Source of the DNA: Salvelinus alpinus
Lineage: Eukaryota > Chordata > Actinopteri > Salmoniformes > Salmonidae
DNA length: 64,000 nucleotides
Reading direction: 5' to 3'
Assembly (NCBI RefSeq): GCF_045679555.1
Contig: NC_092094.1
Span: 36,038,430 to 36,102,429 of the forward strand
Shown here piece after piece: positions 23,739-35,806 of the stretch. The notes under the pieces are model-generated. The model was not told the origin of the DNA. It ran no database searches and saw only the letters and a list, made by a program, of their open reading frames with translations. Both the position numbers and the translations under genes were made by a program. Numbering within the stretch: position 1 is the stretch's first letter; each line of letters begins with the position of its first letter.

Positions 23739-24784
23739 CTACAGATTTGTAACGGGCTAATGCAATTTTCCATTAACCGTTACAGGATAGGTACTTTTTG
23801 CGTAGCACAGAGAAATTTCGGCCAACATCTTCGTTCTCGATTTGGCCAAACATCTAAAATTGTTTTAAGATGGTCATACAATGAATCATTTAGCTGTTTG
23901 ATTTTGAATTTTAGGACTCCTTTAGGTATCTTTTTTGTCAATAAAAAATGTATATAATAAAATATTGAATTTGGCCTTTACTACTATAGCCCATAGAAAC
24001 ACATTGAATAACACATTCAGAAATGGCAAAAAAAACGGTCAAAAAACCTATCATAAGGAATAAGGTTTTGAAGTGTCTGTCCTATATCTAGGAGAAATAA
24101 TAATAATAAATATTATTATTATAAATAAATAAATACAAATTTACACATATATAACTCGACGGTACCAACTCGACACATCGACGGTACCAACTTCAGACCA
24201 CGGGGCTTGTGGGGGTCGTAGAGCAAAAAGGAGACCACCATCATGTTCATCATGTTAATTTTTCCACAGAGTGGTTTGTAGGCCATACATTTTGGACGGT
24301 ACAGACGTTTTCTTTGAGAAGACCAATTTTCGGGATGTCTCATGGTCTGACAAACACTGTTGTAGCTTGGCCACCTTCCACTGCTAATGCGGAAGGCTGA
24401 CATAGGCTGATGCTGTGGATTGAGACGCAGCCCATGGCAAAAAATATATCTCTAGCTTAAATTGATGGATTTTGATTGGATTTTTATTATTATGTTACTT
24501 AGATTGACACACCAGTTCATGAATATACTCTCTTAAATAGCCAAGATGGCAGTGTACACATTGTTGGATTACTTAATGGAGAAAAAGATGTCATTATTTT
24601 AATAACAGAGCATTTTCTAAATTCAATAGAACCACTTGCAACTGGACACAGACATTTTAGATGTTTGGCCGAATCGAGAACAAAGATAATATCGGCAAGT
24701 TAATGTTGGTCTCTGTGCTACACCAAAAGTACCTATCCTGTAACGGGTAATGAAGAATCGCATTAGCCTGTTACAAATCTGTAG
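23739..24784. mobile_element. Non-autonomous DNA element with long terminal inverted repeats
   Basis: The left end CTACAGATTTGTAACGGGCT is mirrored by the right end GCCTGTTACAAATCTGTAG. Similarity continues inward for about 130 bp on both sides, including TTACAGGATAGGTACTTTT / GTACCTATCCTGTAACGG and TTTGGCCAAACATCTAAAAT / TTTTAGATGTTTGGCC. The interior has no recognisable transposase. It holds a short local repeat of CGACGGTACCAACT at about 24157-24192. No convincing flanking duplication was found. Confidence 0.8.
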
Positions 24785-26459
24785 CTCAAAAGCTGTCAGA
24801 GGACAGAGATTTGTAGATCCTAGCCTGTGATCATGACTCTCAGTTCCCTTACATTACACATAAGAGTCATTGAACGAAGGCATCTTATGTACAGGGGAGT
24901 TTTGTTAAGAGGCCAGACGCTCGGTCTAAACATTAACACGCATCGCTTGCGGTACAGTTTTGGAAGCATAAGGACCTTGTCTTTTATCAGCAAGAAACAT
25001 AAAAATAAAAATAGATGTTAAATTGATACACACCTTTATGAGGTTACGGTAAGTTAGCCAGATCTCCATGTTACAGCGCGTGTTTACGGAAGACAGAGGG
25101 ACCACCTGTGCTAATTAGCTATCTAGCATGCTCCGAACACCTGTGTGTAACAGAAGAAACATGTTGTCACTGAAAAATACTGTAGGCTGCAACTGTGATA
25201 AAGCTAGTTAAAACAGTGTACAGTAAGTGTGTATTTTGCATTTGTGAAATTATTTTGATGTTATATGAAAGTAAAGGGCTTTATGTTTCTAGAACTGCTT
25301 CGCAAACATTTAGATGGAGTATTTGGCTGGCCTCTGAAAATAACATAATATCCTTGTACCTTATTAGGGAATAAGGGTACAGTAACATTAGGCTCCTTAA
25401 GAGTACATCTTGGGCTATGTAGACCCCTGAAAGATAGACAGTAACACGGCGCTTTCAAGTGGCGTTGGTCCATTCAAGGGGATAAAATGCCCTCATTGGA
25501 GTTTCTTTCTGCATTGCATTGCCATAGATCTATTGGAAAGTGAAGTTGCTGCTAATATTTGTATCTGCAAGCTCTCATTCCACCTTGGCAAATCCATAGG
25601 GTCAAGGATAGACCGACTGCTTGTTTGTGCAGGCTATAACACTGCTCACATGCATGAGATGGAATGAGGCATTAATCATATAAAAAAGATGATCACAGTT
25701 GTTCTGGCTAAATCTAAATTATTCAAGACCCCAGGCAGTATTCCATTTTCATAGTTTCAGAACAAACTGTTATTAATAATTTGTAAATGCATTATAAACC
25801 ATTAATGAATGGGTTATAACAAATTGGTCAATATAGTGTGATAGCCAGTCAGTGCTTGCCAAATAGTGAGCCACTATTTACCTCCAGCAATTAACCATTT
25901 TAAAGGCACTTACAAATTAGCATAATATTGAACGCTTATGTATCATCATGCAACGTTATTTTCAATGGCTGCACAGTTAAACAATAGTTATTTTCTCACT
26001 TTGGATGTGATGCATTGTTGCTCTGTCCCAGAAATGGTCGGTTTTCAGACCAATGGTCAACTCCCATGATGTGTCTTGCCCCATGTTTGAAACCCTGATG
26101 ATACATTTGTACCCTGATTTATTCCAGGAATGAAGGACTCGTCTGAAGAACTCAATCCATATTACTAGTGTGGTTCGCTGGGTTCTGAGAAATGTCCACG
26201 ATTTTGTGAAATCTGCCCATCTGTGAAACGCGCTTGAAATACAGACGACCTGGAACATGCCCAGAATGTTCACGTGACAGTGTGTCGTGAAGAATCAGGG
26301 TGGACATTGCTATGAAAAGTGTGCAAGCGCCAGACAGAAGAGACTGAGCGAAATAAACGTTGTTCACAAGGTACAGATGTTGACAGAGGCGAGAGGGTAA
26401 ATTCTCGAAACAATTTGTTTCACCTTCGGATACAGAGTTCTGCTGGAGGATTTAGCACT
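24785..26459. other. Intergenic, unresolved
   Basis: No known element was recognised. Minus-strand frames at 25977-26273 and 26152-26367 are open but overlap each other and resemble no known protein, so neither is called. Confidence 0.35.
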
Positions 26460-26830
26460 CTGTCAAATAGCTAAGTTGCTAGCTAGCTACCGTTTGCTAG
26501 TCCCCCTTCCTACCTAGCTACTAGGAAACGTTAGCTAGCTAGCATTAGGTAAAGCCTAAAATGTATTTTTGAATATAGAAATGATGCTAGACGATTTAGC
26601 ACTAGTTCATATTTAGCATGATATAGTTAGCTAGTGTGATGGCTAGTTAGCTTTGCTAGCTAGCAAACGTTAGGTGCCAGCTAGAAAGCCAACATCAACA
26701 TGACAGAATTTCCATGTGTTTAGCTGGCGTTTTTGGATTAGTACGCTAGCTAGCTAGTTATCTAACCTTTAAACTCAGGTAGCTTTGTCTAGGTAGGTAG
26801 CTGACAAGTTAGCTAGTTAGCATCCTTTGT
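26460..26830. repeat. TAGC-rich low-complexity region
   Basis: Dense, irregular runs of (TAGC)n, for example TTGCTAGCTAGCTACC, TTAGCTAGCTAGCATTAG and ACGCTAGCTAGCTAGTTA, with a smaller patch near 27220-27300. The sequence is largely self-complementary. Confidence 0.8.
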
Positions 26831-26870
26831 CAGCAAACTAGTGGTTCCATTTTTAAGAATAACGTACTGT

Positions 26871-27155
26871 AATGAAACAGCAGGGAGCAGGTCTCAAACC
26901 CTCGACCTTCTAGCCCGAGGTCCGGCGCGCTATCGACTGTGCCACAAAATCATGCTCGTGTGGCAGAGTCGATTTCCGTGTTTATAAACCCAGGGTCGTT
27001 ACACTACTCCCTCCTTTCAAAGAGCGCGTCCTCGCGCTAGCTTGCGACTCTACGTCTTACAGGAACGCGCTCACCGGCCAAGCACACGCACTGTCGTGGA
27101 TGCAAGGTCCGATCACTTCTGACACCAGTGTAATGAAACAGCAGGGAGCAGGTCT
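26871..27155 (-). repeat. tRNA-like dispersed repeat between 26-bp direct repeats
   Basis: On the minus strand, 26941-26885 reads TGGCACAGTCGATAGCGCGC then GAAGGTCGAGGGTTTGAGAC, resembling A- and B-box regions of a tRNA-derived SINE head. The segment GTAATGAAACAGCAGGGAGC occurs at 26871 and again at 27130 in the same orientation, each followed by AGGTCT. The piece between is GC-rich and CpG-rich (27001-27120), unlike its neighbours. Confidence 0.6.
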
Positions 27156-27299
27156 AGCCCCAGGTACAGTACTACTGTATAAGCAAAATTGTGATAACTA
27201 GCAAACCCCTTTAATCTGTGATAGCTAACGTTAGCTATTAGTGTTCGCAAGTAATGTTGAACACTAGTAACGAAAGCTAGCTATTATTATTGTTATTAT

Positions 27300-28995
27300 T
27301 ATTATTAACTAGCAGTGGATAACATAAGTACCTAAGCCTAAATGGTATAAATCATGATAATGATGATACTAGAGTTGTGTAGCTGGAGTGTCTGTGCTAA
27401 ATTGTCATAAATTCCTTTTCTCTCCCACAGATCCCTCAGACTCCAGGATGGGAAAATGCTTAACAAGAAAGAAAAAGATGGAGACACAGAAGAAGACCAT
27501 GAGACCCGCTGTTTTATTTTAAATCGTTAATCTGTTGACATTTTATATTCTGACTTGTAACATTAATGTTAAAAAGGGTAGAAAAAGACACCCCCTGTTT
27601 ATTTAAATTAGCTAGGCTACTCACTATACCAATGATAGGCTACAGATTTGAGTCACTGCGATTAAAATTGTTTTCCCAATGTATCTTTCTATTAAATTAC
27701 ATTTTGTTCTTACTATGTAGTACATGTTTGAGGAGAGTGTATGCTATAAATGTTTGCAACTCGTTAATAAATAGGCAGAAGGTTTCCACTTTTTAAGGTA
27801 TATTTTATATATAAATGTTAAATGTTATAAATGTTGGTAACTCATTTGTTAATGTTCATAGGTCTGCCACTTTAAAATAAGGTATACTGTACAGTTTACA
27901 TGTTTACAGTTTACATGATGGTAAATCATTTATAAATGATTTGAGAGTTCACTCAGAGCTTAGACATACTTATAGGCGGTATTATCACTACATTCATGAG
28001 AGTGTCTGCTAAATGAATAAAATGTCAAATGTTTAAAAAAAATACGAATGGTGGGTATGAAGAACAAAACATTCAACGTTGTGAGAGGATAACTGCTCCA
28101 CTGTTTCACCAACCAAAGGTATTACAGTTACCATTTCACATCAGAGACTTCACCATACTTGGACTGTCACAGAGAAGTGGTAAGTGTGTTGAAAATATCT
28201 GGTAAGAGGTAATATGTTAGGAATGATGATTGAATAATGTTCCGGATGTACATTTGGCCAGGGTTTCAAAGGTGGATCAAGACACATGAAAACCAACCTT
28301 TCCTGTTCCTGGGACAGAGCACCAATTCATCACACCTAAAAGTGTGAAAATAATTGTTTCAATGTGCAGCTATTGAAATTAAGGTCGCATGATGATACAT
28401 AAGGGTTAATCTCATAAGCATTTGTACGTGCATTTATAAATTGTTAATAACTAGGTAAATATTGGCTCCGTTTTTGGCAAACTGACCAGTTTTTGCACTA
28501 TTTTGACGCAATATAACTGTTTATTTACATATGATTAAATAATCGTTAATAGGGTAATTAAACCCTTACTAATGGAACCTTATTGTAATGTGTTGGGTAT
28601 TAGCCTGCATAGAGATCAAATAAACTAACATTTATTTTTTACTTAGGCGGTATTAGGCTTGGGTCGGGCCCTACCTTTGTTTCAATGTTTACAGACCTAC
28701 CTTGGTTGGTATTTGAAAATGCTAGTGAGACAGGAGTGGTGTAACTGGTGTTGCTTGTTTTAACAAGCAGGCGCGGCGTCTGCCACTGGATCCCATAAAT
28801 CCACGCATCGAATGATGATCATCCAAGGATATTTATTTAGACTAAACTATGTTGTAAAAAAGCCCAATCTGCTCCCTTCCTCTAAACCTAACTTTCCCTC
28901 ACAGGCCCCTTAGTTCCCCCCAGTCCTGTTATGGTGATATCGCACCATCTCAGCTGTCCATCACAGCGCTTTGGTTTCAGCCAGTGTTCCCAAAA
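27300..28995. other. Intergenic, mostly unresolved
   Basis: Contains a fragment like a SINE tail at about 27992-28016 (GAGAGTGTCTGCTAAATGAA). An acceptor-like site and short frame lie at 27418-27526. No gene can be supported. Confidence 0.35.
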
Positions 28996-28998
28996 GTA

Positions 28999-29100
28999 AC
29001 CTTTATTATTCAACCTTTATTTAACTAGGCAAGTCAGTTAAAATCAAATTCTTATTTACAATGGCGGCCAATAAACACTAACCAGAACAGCAAAGGACAA
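28999..29100 (-). repeat. SINE/LINE tail fragment (antisense)
   Basis: On the minus strand it reads AAGAATTTGATTTTAACTGA then CTTGCCTAGTTAAATAAAGG, the same tail as the SINE at 15636-15828. Confidence 0.75.
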
Positions 29101-29149
29101 GGCATATTGACATTAAGGAGAGGCATGCTTAGCCGAGTGATCATAAGGG

Positions 29150-30085
29150 TAACATACCATACTAAATGAAAATGTGAATAAAACTGTAAATACATAATGC
29201 TCCCATGCATACATGCTGTATGCTACAGTAGAAACAACAACATGATATACAGAAAATAAGGCACGTACTTTGATAGGAACACACACATTATTATTGTTAT
29301 TATTTGTTAGGAAAACAATAATGAAGGCAATGCGAGCGCAAGCCAGAAAATGTATCAGGGGGAAAACGTTTGTGCAAGACTACGGAAATGTCTGCATACT
29401 TGATCTACGGAAACACTGGGAAAGTGCTTGGGCTCTCCTTGAAGAGACAAGTTTGTCCGACTCAGTAATGCCTCAAACATAAATTGTCTGCAACAGCGAA
29501 ATGGGATACTTCTATGTGAATTAATGAGGAGGCGGAACACACCTCAATTCAAACTGTTGTTAGAAAATAAAACATGTTCGAAAATAATTCAAAATTTACA
29601 GGTTGAAACATAACCTGCCCGCTAATTATCTGTAGGCTAACTGTCCTGTTGCATAACAATCACATTTTGTAACAGTGAGTGCATTCTGACATCACTTGCA
29701 TAAAACAACTCAGGCTGGGGCAACCTTTAGAGATATTTGGAGCGTGAAAGTACCAACAAACGGGTGTGATCGTTCTATAGTGGTCCCTGTTGTGTATGAT
29801 CACACCGGTGTGATTAGAAGGCTTGATTAGAACGTCCGATTGACGCAACAATCAGCATTTGAGCTGGCCACACTTTTTTTTCACAGAAACATTTTGCACA
29901 AACACAGTCCTTACTAAGTTATGTCCAGAATATGACCAGTTTATTTTTTGGATGCAATGTTCAGACATTCACAGAAGTAGCGACAGCATAACACAATCAT
30001 CCAAACCCGGAAAATGTAGGCTACGTTTGTCCTAGCGCTAACTGAGGAAAGATTTTAGGCTATGACCGGTTATTGTGAAATGTAT
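29150..30085. other. Intergenic, no recognised elements
   Basis: No element or exon could be supported in this stretch. Confidence 0.3.
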
Positions 30086-30090
30086 AATGT

Positions 30091-30231
30091 ATTTACATTT
30101 AGCAGACGCTCTTATCCAGAGCGACTTACAAATTGGAAAGTTCATACATATTCATCCTGGTCCCCCCGTGGGGAATGAACCCACAACCCTGGCGTTGCAA
30201 GCGCCATGCTCTACCAACTGAGCCACACGGC
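30091..30231 (-). repeat. tRNA-derived SINE with V-SINE-type tail (antisense)
   Basis: On the minus strand the head is GTGTGGCTCAGTTGGTAGAG with a B-box-like GGGTTCATTCCCC. The 3' region is GTCGCTCTGGATAAGAGCGT then CTGCTAAATGTAAAT, the tail shared by many fish SINEs. Fragments of that tail also occur near 28000 and 46620. Confidence 0.82.
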
Positions 30232-30906
30232 TTTGTTATTGGTATATTGGCTTTTGAGAAGTAATGATTATAGATTAAATTCCTGTTCAGTTAGGCGCTA
30301 TGCCTAGTTTGGAGTCAGTGGTGTGTATTCATGGATGCCAAGGGAAGCCAGGCTTCTCCAAATATTTGACCAATAAAAAATGTCAATGATAAAATAATGT
30401 ATATTTCGTCTCTGTGTTTTCATAATTTCCCTTCAATTTGCAAGTGGCTGAATCTCACCTGAGAAATCACCCGAATGAGGGAAACAGTGCCCCTCTGTCT
30501 CAGTATGTGTAGCCCATGTTTCTGACGCTATCTTAACCAAAAGAGTATGACATGTTGCCGCTGTAGCATTTGATTGATTGATGCCAGAAAGCATTTGGCC
30601 TCCCTTGATAAAAAAAGTATGAAAAAATGAGTCAATCAGTATTGAGCTGAGCTCAACTGTGGGTTGTCCTGGCACAGCAAAACGCCCCCTCAAAGGGGAG
30701 GCCAGTTTGGATTTGGCTTCCAGCCAATCAAATCACATCCAACGCTAAATGTAATTCTCAGAAAAACGTGTCTGTTTCTGGTCTACTTATGTTGTTGTCC
30801 TGCAGAAGCTAGCTTCTAAATCGTCCTTTTCCTAAGCCATGGATGGAGATGGGGATTTGGACTTGTGGTTTTGACTTAGATATAGACAATGCTCACATTA
30901 CCTGTA

Positions 30907-32300
30907 CTGAACAAAAATATAAACGCAACATGTAAAGTGTTGGTCCCATGTTTCATGAGCTGTAGTAAAATATCAAGGAAATGTTTCATACGAACAAAAA
31001 GCTTTGCCAAGATAATACATCCACCTGACAGGTGTGGCATATCAAGAAGCTGATTAAACAGCATGATCATTACACAGGTGCACCTTGTGATAGGGACAAT
31101 AAAAGGCCACTCTAAAATGTGCAGTTTTGTCACACAACACAATGCCACAGATGTCTCAAGTTGAGGGAGCGTGCATTTGACATGCTGACTGCAGGAATGT
31201 CCACCAGAGCTGTGACCAGATAATTTAATGTTAATTTCTCTACGTAGTTTTAGAGAATTTGGCAGTACGTCCAACCGGCCTCACAACCGCAGACCACGTG
31301 TATCAATGCCAGCCCAGGACTTCCACATCCGGCTTCTTCACCTGCGGGATCGTCTGAGGCCAGCCACCCAGACAGCTGATGAAACTATGGGTTTGCACAA
31401 CAGAAGAATTTCTGCACAAACTGTCAGAAACCGTCTCAGGGAAGCTGCGTGCTCGTCGTCCTCACCAGGGTATTGACCTGACTGCAGTTTGGCGATGTAA
31501 CCCAACTTCAGTAGGCAAATGCTCACCTTCGATGGCCACTGGCACGCTGGAGAAGTGTGCTCTTTACGGATGAATCCCAGTTTCAACTGTAGCGGGCAAA
31601 TGGTGTCGTGCGGGCGAGCGGTTTGCTGATGTCAACGCTGTGAACAGAGTGCCCCATGGTGGGATTATGGTATGGACAGGCATAAACTGCAGACAACAAC
31701 CACAATTGCATTTTATCGATGGCAATTTGAATGCACAGAGATACCGTGACGAGATCCTGAGGCCCGTTGTCGTGCCATTAATCCGCCGCCATCACCTCAT
31801 GTTTCAACATGATAATGCACAGCCCCATTTTGCAAGGATCTGTAGACAATTCCTGGAAGCTGAAATTGTCCCAGTTCTTCCATGGCCTGGATACTCACCA
31901 GAAATGTCACCCATTGAGCATGTTTGGGATGTTTTGGATCAACGTGTACGACAGCGTGTTATAGTTCCCAGCAATATCCAGCAACTTCGCACAGCCATTT
32001 AAGAGGAGTGGGACAACATTCCACAATCAACAGCCTGATCAACTCTATGCGAAGGAGATGTGTCGCGCTGCATGAGGCAAATGGTTGTCAGACCAGATAC
32101 TGACTGGTTTTCTTAACCACGCCCCTACCTTTTTTTAAGTATCTGTGACCAACAGATGCATGTCTGTATTCCCAGTCATGTGAAATCCATAGAATAGGGG
32201 CCAATTCATTTATTTCAATTGACTGATTTCCTTAAATGAACTGTAACTCAATAAAATCTTTGAAATTGTTGCATGCTGCGTTTTATATTTTTGTTCAATG
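30907..32300 (+). pseudogene. Tc1-like element, copy 2 (inactive)
   Basis: The ends read CTGAACAAAAATATAAACGC and its inverted partner, each bordered by TA (30905-30906 and 32301-32302). Transposase pieces are in several frames. An N-terminal helix-turn-helix part (about 31228-31480) includes MGLHNRRISAQTVRNRLREA, and a catalytic part at 31640-32002 has HFIDGN, HDNAQP and SPIEHVWD. Frameshifts and a stop after QQLRTAI (TAA at about 32000) inactivate it. It is the same family as 18247-19396. Confidence 0.88.
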
Positions 32301-32368
32301 TAGCTAGCTAACTTAACTGATTCATTGTTGCTCATGTTAGGAAGTTAGGCTAGCAAGCATTTCAGCCT

Positions 32369-32895
32369 ATGACAACAAAAACTAAAAGCATACTGTATGA
32401 CAGAGCCAAAGCCAACACTTCCTTTGGCCGCTTTTCCTTCCAGTTCTCTGCTGCCAATGACTGGAACGAATTGCAAAAATCATTGAAGCTGGAGTCTTAT
32501 ATCTCCCTCTCTAACTTTAAGCATCAGCTGTCAGAGCAGCTTACCGATCACTGTACCTGTACACAGCCAATCTGTAAATAGCACACCCAACTACACCATC
32601 CCCATATTATTACTTACCCTCTTGCTCTTTTGCACCGCAGTATCTCTACTTGCTAATGCTAAATTGTAATTATTTAGCCTCTATGGCCTATTTATTGCCT
32701 TCCTCCCTACTCTTCTACATTTGCACACACTGTACATAGATCTTTCTGTTGTGTTATTGACTGTACGTTTGTTTATGTGTAACTCTGTGTTGTTGTTTTG
32801 GTCGCACTGCTTTGCTTTATCTTGGCCAGGTCACAGTTGTAAATGAGAACTTGTTCTCAACTAGCCTACCTGGTTAAATAAAGGTGAAATAAATA
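32369..32895 (+). repeat. LINE 3' end
   Basis: The first 213 nt encode a 70-residue C-terminal piece with the motif FGRFSFQFSAANDWNEL, as seen at the end of fish non-LTR reverse transcriptase proteins, followed by a stop. The 3' untranslated part ends GGTTAAATAAAGGTGAAATA with an A-rich tail, so the copy is strongly 5'-truncated. The tail is shared with the SINE at 15636-15828 and the antisense copy at 21948-22079. Confidence 0.8.
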
Positions 32896-32936
32896 AAATA
32901 AATTTAAAAAAGAGCCATATACTGTTTTGCCAACAT

Positions 32937-33037
<101 letters not shown>

Positions 33038-33535
33038 AGAGAGAGAATTCAATACCGTGGACAGCCGCATGATATTTAGCAACATTGATTTGACTAAATT
33101 GTTTCAGGTATCTTCAAGTTTGTTTTCACTGTATTGAGCATATAGCATTGTTGATATGATGATTTAAATGTTTAACTTGAAATGGTGCTGGAATAGCTGA
33201 GGCAGTGCTGATGTTATCTTTCGGCTTATTGCGGTAACCCCGGGGTTCTAAATCAGTAGTTGACCATGCTGCAGGTCATAACTGTTTGTTACATGCAATA
33301 TTTACTTTGTGGACTTTGTGATGAAACCAACGTATGTGTAGTTGAATTTATTCCGCCATTGTGTGACTGTAGTGTTTTTGTTGTCTCTGCCTTATTGTAT
33401 ATCACGGTGGCGTATGAAGAAATGGGTTATAAAGCAACAACACAATTATCACAACAGGTTGTAATTTTGGCTTTTCTACTGACTTGGCTTGGCTTCCCAA
33501 CTGATATTTACCCATGCACCGCCACTGTTTGGAGG

Positions 33536-35806
33536 CGATCTGCAGAAGCCAGTCATAGCTTCAGTTAAATAGGCCTACTCATGGATCCAGCTCACCTTCT
33601 AGCTCAAAACCTGTAAATAAACAGCATTTTGCACCTGATTCCATCTGACTCCTTATGATTCACACACCCCTGACAGTAGGGTCCACTATTTACTGGTAGT
33701 AATAATGTTAGCATATTCATGGTGGTAAATAAATTGAATGAATATGGACAGGCTATGCAGGAGTTCCAGTGTTAGATATGGATGTGAATAGATTGTTTTT
33801 ACACCACCTGCTGGTAAGTATTGGTACTGCACTCTTCCACACTAGTTCAACATTCTTGCCTGTCTACATCATGGTTTTCCCACAATATCAGTGAAAGTTA
33901 TACTAAATCAGTAATAGCAATGTGAACAATTCAGTTTCAAAATGCACTTACTGCACTTATGTATTATGAGAGCCAACTTGGGCTGATCTATATAAAATGA
34001 TGCATGCGAATAATTATGACACTCCTCTCCATCACTCCATTATGAAGGCACATGGAGTTAGTGTTTGAGCATACATTGAGGTGTTTAATAATGCTGACAG
34101 TCTCTATTGTTTGGGACATCACAGGTGGACAAAATCTAGGTAAGAAAGTTGTTCACTTAATTTACAGAATAAGTGAGAGAACCTAAAATAGACAGTAGAA
34201 GCCAATAGTTTTACTTTAGTGAATGGAGAATACACATTTTTACAACAATCTCTAGCATGGTATCTTAGTCATTCAATAAAAAGTTCACTAGAATATTTAT
34301 TGTATAATGAAGATAAAACAACACATTCAAGGGAAATAAAATGCAGATTAACTTAAAATTCTCTCTTGATTTTGTTTCATTCATGGCAACAAAGTCCAGC
34401 TTGTGCCGCCAAACGGTTTGAGCATCCAAACCGCAAACAGCTTCTTGAAGTGAACTATTAACTACAAACAATTACCAAATACATAGTTCTGTTTAGAAAA
34501 GCCATACAGCAAAGCAGTGTACTCTTGCACAGCAAAGTGAAGAAAGCTCTTTCAACAAAGTTCCGTTGTCTCCTATAATCCTGTTCTTTCACATTCAATA
34601 GTTGTGCAGGTTTTTACACAGCACATAGACCAAAGGAGCAAGTGTATCACTTTACGTTCTCTATACATTCCTTGTGTGAATCTTATTTCAGGGGAGGGCA
34701 GAGTGGAAAAGACTAACCAGTCTCTATGTTCTGTAATGTATGTCAGCTGCTTTAGCTGTAGCGGCGTTAGTTTGGAGCTATGTGAGGCTTTTCTTGATTT
34801 ATAACATGAGTAATTCTTTGGGATAAGGCTATTTTCTAACCGTGCATATAAAGAGTGAAGCTAGAAAAATTCCCTGATATCCTATCAAGTGCTAAAGTGT
34901 GCATGTCATTTGTAATGAAGCTATGAAAAAAAGACTGCTAAAGTCTTATTAGAATAGTGTAATGGTATTATTGCTGTTCTGTAACCTGACGTGTTCAAAT
35001 GGATATTAAATAAGTTATGCTGTGTTTCTCATGCATGTCTAAAATAATTTGTTCAAAAAGGTAGACATTGATAAAATTTTATGTGCAACTGGCTATCCAG
35101 CTCCCTGACTATATGGGACATGCAATAACATTTAATAGTAGATTGGACCCTTTAAGTGACGTTTTTTAAGGGTCCGCATCTGGGCAGAGTATGAGTTGGA
35201 AACTGCATAGATCACTATTGGCATATTGCCAACTGCTATGGATCAAATGAAGGGGTGGAGACAGGTGTGGAGGAGAAACACACAAGGGAAAATATAGCAA
35301 ATGTAAAGAGATACTCCTTTTGTACAGCAAACTTCTCATACAAATGTGTGCAATCCAGCAGTGTCGGATCAAGTCTATTCTGTTGCATTGTCTCTAGTAT
35401 GTATTAGCTGCTGAATTATCTGACACTTTACCACTGTGGGGATGGGGTATAATGCAAGCCAAGGCCACATGTAACAGACAATGACGTACATGCTTGCATG
35501 GTCTGATATGCACACACAGGCAAATATACAACAGTGAAACAGAAAATGGCTGCTGCCACTCACCAGTACTACACCCTTCTTATGGGATCATGATTTCAGG
35601 GTTGTTCATTTCCTACTAGTGATGGGCCTCAAACATAGGGTATTTTGCTGTGCCAATTTATAAAACGGATTAATTTTATAAATAATCATGACTGAGGATT
35701 ACATTTAGGCTATGCTATTTACAATGTTTGCAACTTAAATTACTCATAAGTGTGAACAATTTCACCAGAGAGTGATCCATCAATGGATCATTTAATTAAT
35801 CATAAA
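33536..35806. other. Intergenic, no recognised elements
   Basis: AT-rich; no element end, tandem array or exon could be supported. Confidence 0.3.

Noticed and set aside
25977-26367. Two overlapping minus-strand open frames (98 and 71 residues)
   Set aside because: No recognisable motif, they overlap in different frames, and no splice context or homology could be seen.
27418-27526. Plus-strand terminal-exon-like segment (acceptor CTCCCACAG followed by a 24-residue basic frame)
   Set aside because: No upstream exon, promoter or homology could be identified; a lone acceptor and short frame are expected by chance.
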